This document shows, piece after piece, positions 1 through 5,537 of a DNA stretch of 6,624 nt. The notes under the pieces were generated by a model, which saw nothing but the letters and a program-made list of their open reading frames with translations, had not been told where the DNA came from and did not search any database. Position numbers and translations under genes: made by a program. Source of the stretch: Candidatus Levyibacteriota bacterium (GTDB taxonomy: Bacteria; Patescibacteriota; Microgenomatia; Levybacterales; UBA12049); contig JAGOUP010000035.1 in assembly GCA_018061205.1 (NCBI GenBank), positions 1 to 6,624 of the forward strand, given 5' to 3'. Each line of letters begins with the position of its first letter. Position 1 is the first letter of the stretch.

Positions 1-348
1 ATTTTGATCATCTTTGAGTTTTTTGGTAATAATGTCTTTTTCATCATAGGGAATAGCTTTGAGGTATTTTGCTGTCTCTATTTCTTCTTTTTGTACATCA
101 CCTAACGGAATGGTTTTCTCAAATAAGACATCTTTGGCCAATACCATGATCGCATGCTGTTTTTTGAGACTATTGCGTGCAATGAATTCCTCGATGAGCA
201 TCTCAAATTTTTCCCAATCAACAATGTTGTCTTTTTTGAGGACTTTTGGCGGAAACTCGAGTATTTCTTTCTCTTCATCATGACCATTGTAAAATTCTAA
301 AGATTTTTGACGAAGTACGATGAGAATGGTAGGTTTGGCAGAAAACAT
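1..348 (-). CDS. PilM-like actin-fold protein, N-terminal fragment (runs off left edge)
   Basis: The frame is open for 116 codons from the ATG at 346-348 to the window edge, so the C-terminus is missing. The fragment opens with a short strand (TILIVLRQKSLEFYNG), then a VDWEKFEMLIEEFI helix, then a second strand (HAIMVLAKDVLFEKTIPL), then a helix ending in AKYLKAIPYDEKDII. This order, with a hydrophobic strand before 'F.KTIPL' and a following helix ending in 'IPYD', resembles the start of PilM-type ASKHA proteins, which scaffold the inner-membrane part of type IV pili. The match is by eye and weak; no full nucleotide-binding motif is visible in this part. The gene follows cysS after 67 bp and appears to have its own promoter at 358-387. 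No Shine-Dalgarno sequence precedes the ATG, which fits a leaderless message. That this is a real gene is much surer than its family. Confidence 0.72.
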   Translation of the reverse strand, partial: MFSAKPTILIVLRQKSLEFYNGHDEEKEILEFPPKVLKKDNIVDWEKFEMLIEEFIARNSLKKQHAIMVLAKDVLFEKTIPLGDVQKEEIETAKYLKAIPYDEKDIITKKLKDDQN

Positions 349-357
349 ACTACAATA

Positions 358-387
358 ACTATACAAGGGAAAAGGGTAAAGCGTCAA
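358..387 (-). promoter_or_regulatory. Sigma70-type promoter, probably leaderless
   Basis: On the minus strand, TTGACG (382-387) and TATAGT (358-363) are separated by 18 bp; each matches the consensus hexamer at five of six bases. Only 9 bases separate the -10 box from the ATG at 348. Transcription would therefore start at or just before the start codon and give a leaderless or nearly leaderless mRNA. A 10-bp direct repeat (AAGGGTAAAG on the plus strand, 372-381 and 386-395) overlaps the -35 region and could bind a regulator; that part is inference. Confidence 0.55.
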
Positions 388-415
388 GGGTAAAGTAAAA
401 CAACAATTGTAGGTG

Positions 416-1813
416 CTAGGGCTTTTTAATGGTACTTTCGCCATTTTCTCCATCCAGCACTTCATATCCTAATCCTAAAATTTCATCTCGGAGTTCGTCG
501 GATTTTTTATAATCTTTTTCTTCTCGGTATTTTTTTCTTTTTTCTACAAGATCTCGGATCTTTTCAGGGATCTTTATATCTTTTTGTTGGAATAGTTCTA
601 GACCTAATACACTATCAAAAAGTTTGATTGTTGCAATTTTATCCGCCTCATTCTCTTCCGACTTTATCAATTCCCATACTACTGCCAATGCTTTTGGTGT
701 ATTCATATCATCAGCTAGAGCATCAGTAAATTTCTGTCTGTAAATGTCATTCTGAGGCTTGCCGAAGAATCTAGATCCCTCGCTACGCTCAGGATGACAG
801 TTTTTGACGTCATTTTTCAATTTATCCAAGGCTGTTTGGGCGGCTTTTAGGGAATCCCAGGTGAAATTCATTTCTGCCCTATAATGAGTTTGGAGATAAA
901 GATACCGGAGTGCCATCGGGTCAAATCCTTTTTCTATGACATCTTGGACTGTATAGAAATTGCCGAGGCTTTTGCTCATTTTCTGTCCTTCGACTTGGAG
1001 AAAATTGTGATGGACCCAATACTTTACAAATGGTTTTCCCGTTGCTGCCTCTGACTGAGCAATTTCATTCGTGTGATGGACAGGAATATGATCTATCCCA
1101 CCTGTATGAATATCCAGTGTTTCGCCCAGTGCGCTCATAGCCATCGCACTACATTCTATATGCCACCCAGGAAAACCAACACCCCAAGGACTTTCCCATT
1201 CCATTTGTCGTTTTTCATCCACTGGACTCAGTTTCCACAGAGCAAAATCGGTACGGCTCTTTTTTCCCTCTACCATTTCAACACGTGCACCAGCTTTCAG
1301 CTCTTCTGCTTTTTGTCCGGTGAGTTTTCCATAATCTGATAATTTACTGCTATCAAAATATATCCCATCAGCAATTTTGTACGTAAATCCTTTTTGTTCT
1401 AGTGTTTCAATCAATGCGATTTGTTCTTTGATACAATCCGTTGCTTTGAGAACTTTGTTGGGACGGATAATATTCAGCGAATCTGTCGAGTCAAAAAACT
1501 GCTGTGTAAATTTCGAAGCCGTATCCCACACACTCATCCCAAACTTCTTTGCTCCTTTTTCCATTTTGTCTTCACCTGCATCATCATCTGAAACCAAATG
1601 CCCCACATCAGTGAGATTCATCACATGATCGACAGTATACCCATCCAATGCTAAAATACGAACTAGCAAATCATCACCAATATAACGCCGCATATGACCA
1701 ATATGCTGATAATCATAGACGGTGGGGCCACAAGAATACATCGTCACGCGTGTAGCGTTTTGTGGTTTAAAATCTTCTATTTTTCTCGTTAAGGTGTTAT
1801 AGATTTGTAACAT
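416..1813 (-). CDS. cysS: Cysteinyl-tRNA synthetase
   Basis: Class I aminoacyl-tRNA synthetase that charges tRNA-Cys with cysteine using ATP, in the cytoplasm. Counting 465 residues from the ATG at 1811-1813, the protein has the HIGH motif at 37-40, a KMSKS loop at 278-282, and the family's zinc ligands as C28, C221 (WHIECSAM), H246 and E250. The GWHIEC and HTNEIAQSEA blocks are typical. The C-terminus (DELRDEILGLGYEVLDGENG) is the usual short anticodon-binding end. I chose the inner ATG because MLQIYNTLTR aligns with the family start (E. coli MLKIFNTLTR). An in-frame ATG at 1825 would add four residues, but its first base is the last base of a repeat. Residues 339-356 (CHPERSEGSRFFGKPQND) are encoded by an inserted palindromic repeat, in the linker between the catalytic core and the helical domain. 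No Shine-Dalgarno sequence is seen. A TATAAT at 1906-1911 could be the -10 box, but it lacks a good -35. Confidence 0.97.
   Translation of the reverse strand: MLQIYNTLTRKIEDFKPQNATRVTMYSCGPTVYDYQHIGHMRRYIGDDLLVRILALDGYTVDHVMNLTDVGHLVSDDDAGEDKMEKGAKKFGMSVWDTASKFTQQFFDSTDSLNIIRPNKVLKATDCIKEQIALIETLEQKGFTYKIADGIYFDSSKLSDYGKLTGQKAEELKAGARVEMVEGKKSRTDFALWKLSPVDEKRQMEWESPWGVGFPGWHIECSAMAMSALGETLDIHTGGIDHIPVHHTNEIAQSEAATGKPFVKYWVHHNFLQVEGQKMSKSLGNFYTVQDVIEKGFDPMALRYLYLQTHYRAEMNFTWDSLKAAQTALDKLKNDVKNCHPERSEGSRFFGKPQNDIYRQKFTDALADDMNTPKALAVVWELIKSEENEADKIATIKLFDSVLGLELFQQKDIKIPEKIRDLVEKRKKYREEKDYKKSDELRDEILGLGYEVLDGENGESTIKKP
745..799. repeat. Palindromic repeat copy A, inserted inside cysS
   Basis: The element is bounded by TGTCAT (745-750) and ATGACA (794-799). 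It holds two hairpins: ATTCT-GA-GGC-TT-GCC-GA-AGAAT at 749-770 and ATCC...GGAT at 775-795, joined by CTAG. It is the shortest of the two-hairpin copies (55 bp). On the cysS strand it contributes about 18 in-frame codons without a stop. The same ends and the same two-hairpin plan recur in copies B, C and E. Confidence 0.88.
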
Positions 1814-1824
1814 AAATATGCTCA

Positions 1825-1896
1825 TGTCATGCTGAATTTATTTCAGCATCTCTTTCTATTTTACATATAAGATCCTGAAACAAGTTCAGGATGACA
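1825..1896. repeat. Palindromic repeat copy B, between the orphan gene and cysS
   Basis: This 72-bp element runs from TGTCAT to ATGACA. Its first hairpin is ATGCTGAA/TTCAGCAT (1829-1836 and 1842-1849, 5-base loop). Its second is ATCCTGAA/TTCAGGAT (1872-1879 and 1885-1892, 5-base loop). Both stems are perfect 8-bp matches. It fills nearly the whole gap upstream of cysS and would form the 5' leader of that message. Its arms match copy C exactly, while the central part of the spacer differs. Confidence 0.92.
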
Positions 1897-1915
1897 CTGG
1901 AGAGTATTATATCAT

Positions 1916-2659
1916 TTACCCGCTACTTCCTCTATTTTTTTCTATATTTGGTTCGGTATCTATGGGTTTTTGCTTTTCTTTCTTTTTTTGCTCTTCCTGC
2001 AAATCCTCTTGTTTCAGTCTGTCCATGCGCTGTTGCGCATTTTCTTGTTCTGCTCTGGCTTCCTCCATACGCTCTTCTGTCTCCGGCTGCTTGCGCGGAG
2101 TGGTCAAACCTTGATAATACTGATTGTGTAATTCCTGTTTTTGTTTTGCCAATTGTTGTTGTTCTTCCGGTGTTTTTGTGGAAGCGGGTACAAAATTGAG
2201 CTGCTCTGATGCTGTTGCTGTTTTCAGCGCACTTTTCCCCATGATCTGCTCAAATGGATTTGCTTGTGTTGTATTTGGGATATCTTTTTTTATACCAATT
2301 TGCTCTGCTGCTGTTGCTGTATGTCCTATTTTTTGTTCAAAGCCAAGCTGCTGTTTTAGATCTCCTTTTCCTTCTGCTTTTTTCTCAGTACTAGCTGCTG
2401 TTGGACCGCTTTCAGCAGGAGTTGAAACGCCATACAACCAGTTCGCTGTTTCCTGACTTTGTTGTTTGCGAAGTGCTTCTGCTTGCGCTGCATCAGGAGC
2501 CACTTCCCCGCCAGCCGGCGAGGCAGGCTTTCTTTCTTTCCCAGAAAGCTGCTCCATGGTATTCTCAACAGTCCTTTTGATCTCCTTTTGCGCCCCCTGC
2601 TTCACCGACTGTCCCAAATTACCTATTGATCCTAATACACCCGGTTTGTCAGTTATCAT
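1916..2659 (-). CDS. Hypothetical hydrophilic, low-complexity protein
   Basis: A 247-residue protein of unknown function that I cannot assign to a family. It has no signal peptide or membrane segment that I can see, so it is probably cytoplasmic. The composition is dominated by K, E, Q, A, T and P. Residues 1-40 (GVLGSIGNLGQSVKQGAQKEIKR...) could form an amphipathic helix. The middle carries two related segments, TATAAEQIG near 113 and TATASEQLN near 146. The last 90 residues are strongly charged and Q/E/K-rich with coiled-coil character (EERMEEARAEQENAQQRMDRLKQED), ending in NRGSSG. The ATG at 2659 is the earliest possible start because an in-frame TAA lies just upstream; no Shine-Dalgarno sequence is seen. 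The gene lies between recR and cysS on the same strand. A GC-rich palindrome encodes KPASPAGGEV near residues 44-53. Lack of stops over 744 bp and the gene-like context argue it is real, probably a lineage-restricted protein. Confidence 0.8.
   Translation of the reverse strand: MITDKPGVLGSIGNLGQSVKQGAQKEIKRTVENTMEQLSGKERKPASPAGGEVAPDAAQAEALRKQQSQETANWLYGVSTPAESGPTAASTEKKAEGKGDLKQQLGFEQKIGHTATAAEQIGIKKDIPNTTQANPFEQIMGKSALKTATASEQLNFVPASTKTPEEQQQLAKQKQELHNQYYQGLTTPRKQPETEERMEEARAEQENAQQRMDRLKQEDLQEEQKKKEKQKPIDTEPNIEKNRGSSG
2507..2527. repeat. GC-rich hairpin inside the orphan gene
   Basis: A run of almost only G and C in an AT-rich neighbourhood. CCGCC (2508-2512) pairs with GGCG plus a bulged A and GG (2517-2523) over a 4-base loop. 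It encodes PASPAGG on the minus strand. It differs in sequence from the TGTCAT...ATGACA family and may be a second type of small palindromic insertion. This rests on composition and shape only, since a single copy is present here. Confidence 0.4.
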
Positions 2660-2667
2660 AAAATTTT

Positions 2668-2694
2668 AGATCCTGAATCAAGTTCAGGATGACA
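2668..2694. repeat. Palindromic repeat copy D, right half only
   Basis: It keeps the second hairpin of the family, ATCCTGAA (2670-2677) paired perfectly with TTCAGGAT (2683-2690), and the terminal ATGACA (2689-2694). The first hairpin and the TGTCAT end are missing or decayed. It lies in the 41-bp gap between recR and the orphan gene, 6 bp from the recR stop codon. Confidence 0.85.
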
Positions 2695-2700
2695 ACTACT

Positions 2701-3309
2701 TCAGTATTCGCTCCTTCCTTCCATTGCTCTTTGTAATGTCACTTCATCAGCATATTCTAAATCTGCACCAATGGGAAGACCTCTGCCTATTCTGGTTACT
2801 TTGACATCACTCCCTATTTCCTTTAATTGTTTGGCAATATACATCGCTGTCCCCTCACCCTCCATAGTCGGATTCGTCGCGAGTATGATTTCGCTGATGG
2901 TAGGCTGATTTTCACGGATTCTGTTAAGAAGTTGGCTGAGGTATATCTCGTCTGGGCCAATATTATTTAATGGATCAATTTTTCCGTGTAGCACATGATA
3001 GACACCTTTATACCTTCCATTTTTCTCCAGAGCTAATACATCCAGTGCTTGTTCTACAACACAGATGACTGATTGATCACGATTTGAATCAGAACAAATA
3101 GAACATGGATCTGTTTCATCAACAGTAAAACAGACGGAACAAAGAATGGTATTTTTCTTCAAGTTTTCTAGTGCCCTGGCAAAACTATCTAGGTTGCCTT
3201 GGGGAACATGCAATAAATAAAACGTCAACCGTTGTGCAGTTTTGGGACCAACACCGGGAAGCCGTTCAAATGACTCAATAACTGATTGGATAGCTTTGGG
3301 AATACGCAT
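2701..3309 (-). CDS. recR: Recombination mediator protein RecR
   Basis: RecR works with RecO (and RecF) to load RecA on SSB-coated single-stranded DNA during gap repair. The 202-residue protein has the usual length and domain order. These are a helix-hairpin-helix near residues 10-33 (FERLPGVGPKTAQRLTFYLL), a four-cysteine zinc finger with C57, C60, C69 and C72 (CSVC...CSIC), and a Toprim domain from about 80. The Toprim part includes VICVVEQALDVLALE, HGKIDPLNNIGPDEI and ILATNPTMEGEGTAMYI. The C-terminal VTRIGRGLPIGADLEYADEVTL block follows. The start MRIPKAIQ fits the family N-terminus. The gene ends in TGA. It follows the archaeal-type prs across repeat copy C and lacks a Shine-Dalgarno sequence. 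In many bacteria recR directly follows ybaB; here two PRPP synthetase genes intervene. Confidence 0.98.
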   Translation of the reverse strand: MRIPKAIQSVIESFERLPGVGPKTAQRLTFYLLHVPQGNLDSFARALENLKKNTILCSVCFTVDETDPCSICSDSNRDQSVICVVEQALDVLALEKNGRYKGVYHVLHGKIDPLNNIGPDEIYLSQLLNRIRENQPTISEIILATNPTMEGEGTAMYIAKQLKEIGSDVKVTRIGRGLPIGADLEYADEVTLQRAMEGRSEY

Positions 3310-3319
3310 AATTCTTTTT

Positions 3320-3391
3320 TGTCATGCTGAATTTATTTCAGCATCTCTTATAACATTGGATCGTAGATCCTGAAACAAGTTCAGGATGACA
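3320..3391. repeat. Palindromic repeat copy C, overlapping the 3' end of the archaeal-type prs
   Basis: A 72-bp element from TGTCAT to ATGACA with perfect 8-bp stems ATGCTGAA/TTCAGCAT (3324-3331, 3337-3344) and ATCCTGAA/TTCAGGAT (3367-3374, 3380-3387), each with a 5-base loop. The arms are identical to copy B, and only the central spacer differs. Its right end is translated: the last codons of the upstream prs (M-S-S-stop) come from the ATGACA end and the right arm of the hairpin. The rest forms the leader of recR. Confidence 0.92.
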
Positions 3392-4304
3392 TACTCTGTG
3401 TCTTTAATGTTTTGGCCACTTCTTGGGCTAGGCCGATGACTTCTAGTTTTTCGAACCGTTTTTCTTTTGGTATCAACACAGAATCTGTCACAAATACTTT
3501 TGTTATTGGTGAATTTTGTAAAATCTGTGGTGCTTCTTCTGAGAAAATGGCATGCGTAGCAAAGACATAGATCTGCTCAACACCATGTTTTTTCAAAAGC
3601 TCGGCTGATTTCACAATCGTTTTTCCACTGGAAATCATATCGTCCACTATAATAGCATACTTTTTCAGAGAAGTAGTATCCCCCTCTATGTCATTTATTT
3701 CAATAGCACCTGTTGTTAAATCTCTATTTTTTTTTGTGGCAACAAATGGCATGCCATCCAATAATGCAGATAATAGTTTTATGCGTCTGATCCCTCCCAT
3801 ATCAGGAGAGACAAGACACATATCAAGTCGTGGCCAATGGAGCTTCCCAATCACATACGCAAACAAAGGCAATGCTGATATATGAATCAGGGGAATATGA
3901 AAAAGCTCTGGGATTTTTATCGAATGAAGATCAACGGCAATAACGTTGTCTACTCCAAGTGATTCCAACATTTTTATAACCACATCCAAAGAAACTGCTT
4001 CTCCATCTCGAAAAATATGATCTTGTCGTTGGTAGCCAACATATGGCATAACAACAGTTACTGACTTTGCACCATTTCTTTTCGCACTGTCAATCAAAAA
4101 GAATAGTTCCATATAATAGCTATCGACAGGCGTGGAGGTGGATTGTACAATGATGACATCTTCATCAACAATAGACTCTTCTATACGAACACGTTGTTCT
4201 CCATCAGGAAAAAGAAAAAATTCAACAGGAGATAACGGAATATCTAAATGAATAGCAATATCTTTGGCCAATGGATGATTTGAAGAACCAGAAAAAAGCT
4301 TCAT
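3381..4304 (-). CDS. Ribose-phosphate pyrophosphokinase, archaeal/class III-like
   Basis: PRPP synthetase makes 5-phosphoribosyl 1-pyrophosphate from ribose 5-phosphate and ATP for nucleotide and amino-acid synthesis. The 307-residue protein has the ATP-site FPDGE (32-36), the flexible loop YQRQDHIFRDGE (91-102), VDLHS (124-128), SPDMGG (166-171), a K-x-R pair (K192, R194) in the position of the catalytic lysine and arginine, and the PRPP-binding VDDMISSGKT (220-229). The loop form RQDxxFxxGE, the FPDGE variant and the absence of the QGFF segment after VDLH resemble archaeal (class III) enzymes more than the bacterial class I type next door. VDDMISSGKT has S-S-G-K-T where D/S-T-G-G-T is usual, so a related phosphoribosyl-transfer role cannot be ruled out. 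The start MKLFSG is at 4302-4304, with a promoter 6 bases upstream. The last three residues come from repeat copy C. Confidence 0.9.
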   Translation of the reverse strand: MKLFSGSSNHPLAKDIAIHLDIPLSPVEFFLFPDGEQRVRIEESIVDEDVIIVQSTSTPVDSYYMELFFLIDSAKRNGAKSVTVVMPYVGYQRQDHIFRDGEAVSLDVVIKMLESLGVDNVIAVDLHSIKIPELFHIPLIHISALPLFAYVIGKLHWPRLDMCLVSPDMGGIRRIKLLSALLDGMPFVATKKNRDLTTGAIEINDIEGDTTSLKKYAIIVDDMISSGKTIVKSAELLKKHGVEQIYVFATHAIFSEEAPQILQNSPITKVFVTDSVLIPKEKRFEKLEVIGLAQEVAKTLKTQSMSS

Positions 4305-4310
4305 AGACTT

Positions 4311-4338
4311 ATTCTAGCATGTCTCATGAAAATTGTAA
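4311..4338 (-). promoter_or_regulatory. Likely leaderless promoter of the archaeal-type prs
   Basis: On the minus strand TTACAA (4333-4338) and TAGAAT (4311-4316) are 16 bp apart. The -10 box matches the consensus at five of six bases and the -35 at four of six. The -10 box ends 6 bases before the ATG, so the transcript would begin at or next to the start codon. The 12-mer TGTTACAATTTT (4329-4340), which covers the -35 region, also occurs upstream of the other prs gene. Confidence 0.42.
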
Positions 4339-4378
4339 CACTATACTAAATTTATAAGCTAATATGGACCTTGAGGAA

Positions 4379-4446
4379 ATTGTTACATTGCTATATTGCT
4401 AAATTGTTGAGACTAAAACAATATAACAATTCAACAATAAAACAAT
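4379..4446. repeat. Octamer array forming a large imperfect palindrome
   Basis: Four units beginning ATTG start at 4379, 4387, 4395 and 4403. After an 8-base centre (4409-4416), four AACAAT units start at 4417, 4425, 4433 and 4441. Spacing within each half is exactly 8 bp. The two halves are inverted relative to each other, so ATTGYT pairs with AACAAT in register with 2-base unpaired steps. It fills most of the gap between the two prs genes. No T-tract follows on the minus strand, so it is not a standard terminator for the upstream gene. Confidence 0.8.
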
Positions 4447-4453
4447 TTTTATT

Positions 4454-5422
4454 TTATAAAATCAAACTACTGATGGATTCACCTGTTTGGATGCGACGGA
4501 TAGATTCTGCCAAAAGAGGTGCAGTTGAAACAATCGTGATTTTTGGATGATTTATTATTTCCTCTCGATGGGTAATAGTATCGGTAACAATAATTTCATC
4601 AATAGCTGAAGCATTTATCTTTTCTATGGCATCCCCTGAAAATAATCCATGCGTTACCGCAACTCTCACACTTTTTGCTCCTGCATTTTTCAAATACTCT
4701 GCCGCATTAACAATAGTTCCACCAGTATCTAACATGTCATCTACTAATAAAATATGCTTATTTTTCACGTCACCAATCATCCCTAGTGCCTCTGACTTGT
4801 TATTTATATGAATATCTCGTTGTTTGTATACCAATGCTACTCCCGATGCACTAAGCAGCTTTGCATGCTTTGTAGCTCGAGTCATACCACCTTTGTCAGG
4901 AGACGCGACAATAAGATCTTTTAAATTTTTTTCTTGAATAACAGGAATGAGCACACTACTTCCATAAATATTGTCCCAAGGTATTCCAACAAATCCTTGT
5001 TGTTGCTCAGAATGAATATCAATAGTCAATATTCTCTGTGCACCAGCATGAGTGATGATATTTGCAACAACAGAAGAACTGATAGGAACACGTGACATTT
5101 CTTTTCTATCTTGTCTGGCATACCCAAAATACGGAATAATAGCAGTAATTTCTGTTGCTGAAGAACGCTTTGCAGCATCTATCATAAATACTAACTCCAT
5201 AAGGCTATCGTTCACCGGAGATGCTGTTGGTTGGATAATAAAGACGTGCCGTCTTCGCATATTGTGAGGAATTCGAACTCGTATTTCTCCATCAGCAAAA
5301 ATACTAATAGGCTCTAATAATTCATGAGAAAGCAGCGATGCGATATCGTGAGCAAGTTGTGGATTTGACCGTCCCGTCAACAAAATAAACTCATCTGATG
5401 CAACTTTTTGTTTTATCGCCAT
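4454..5422 (-). CDS. prs: Ribose-phosphate pyrophosphokinase, bacterial class I-like
   Basis: The enzyme makes PRPP from ribose 5-phosphate and ATP. From the ATG at 5420-5422 it has 322 residues, close to the usual class I length. Visible motifs are FADGE (42-46, ATP site), YARQDRK (101-107, flexible loop), DIHSEQQQGF (135-144, the class I D-x-H...QGF segment), SPDKGG (174-179), the catalytic pair K200 and R202 (YKQRD), and the PRPP-binding VDDMLDTGGT (227-236). An in-frame ATG at 5473 would add 17 residues (MNVDRLCSCYNFYYPII). I reject it because homology begins after the inner start and the longer start lies in the loop of a DNA dyad. No Shine-Dalgarno sequence precedes either ATG. An AT-rich TATTAT (5424-5429) right before the inner ATG could be a -10 box for a leaderless message. 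The second prs gene follows 149 bp downstream. Confidence 0.95.
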   Translation of the reverse strand: MAIKQKVASDEFILLTGRSNPQLAHDIASLLSHELLEPISIFADGEIRVRIPHNMRRRHVFIIQPTASPVNDSLMELVFMIDAAKRSSATEITAIIPYFGYARQDRKEMSRVPISSSVVANIITHAGAQRILTIDIHSEQQQGFVGIPWDNIYGSSVLIPVIQEKNLKDLIVASPDKGGMTRATKHAKLLSASGVALVYKQRDIHINNKSEALGMIGDVKNKHILLVDDMLDTGGTIVNAAEYLKNAGAKSVRVAVTHGLFSGDAIEKINASAIDEIIVTDTITHREEIINHPKITIVSTAPLLAESIRRIQTGESISSLIL

Positions 5423-5454
5423 AATAATAGGATAGTAAAAATTGTAACAAGAAC

Positions 5455-5484
5455 ACAATCTATCCACATTCATGGACAGATTGT
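5455..5484. promoter_or_regulatory. Dyad upstream of prs, possible operator or hairpin
   Basis: Plus-strand ACAATCTATCCA (5455-5466) faces TGGACAGATTGT (5473-5484) across a 6-base centre; eleven of the twelve positions pair. It lies 32 bp upstream of the prs ATG, next to repeat copy F, whose TGTCAT end overlaps its outer arm. No T-tract directly follows on the minus strand, so a regulator site or mRNA structure is likelier than a terminator. The function is unknown. Confidence 0.5.
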
Positions 5485-5527
5485 CATAGCGAGTTCAGCC
5501 CTAAACCTAACGGTCTACGAGATGACA
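5482..5527. repeat. Degenerate palindromic repeat copy F, between ybaB and prs
   Basis: It is bounded by TGTCAT (5482-5487) and ATGACA (5522-5527), as in the complete copies, but is only 46 bp long. The interior (AGCGAG...CTACGAG) lacks the clear double hairpins. I assign it to the same family from the matching ends and the intergenic position, so it is the least certain copy. Confidence 0.5.
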
Positions 5528-5537
5528 CAGAGAAAAC

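Noticed and set aside
59..287. Small open frames on both strands at the left end
   Set aside because: They overlap the 116-codon minus-strand frame that runs off the window edge and has protein-like content. They show no family features.
2124..2669. Cysteine- and serine-rich plus-strand open frames opposite the orphan gene
   Set aside because: They are the antisense of a lysine/glutamine/alanine-rich coding region, which naturally yields C, F and S codons. They have no start context and no support from neighbours.
2701..3383. Possible recoding of TGA as glycine or tryptophan
   Set aside because: recR and the archaeal-type prs end sensibly at TGA with normal family lengths, and no family motif requires read-through.
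4379..4446. Octamer palindrome as an intrinsic terminator for the class I prs
   Set aside because: The stem is AT-rich with mismatched steps, and no T-run follows on the transcribed strand. A T-rich run occurs only on the opposite side.
5423..5473. Longer start of the class I prs at 5473
   Set aside because: The extra 17 residues have no family match, the ATG lies in the loop of a DNA dyad, and the inner ATG fits the usual N-terminus.
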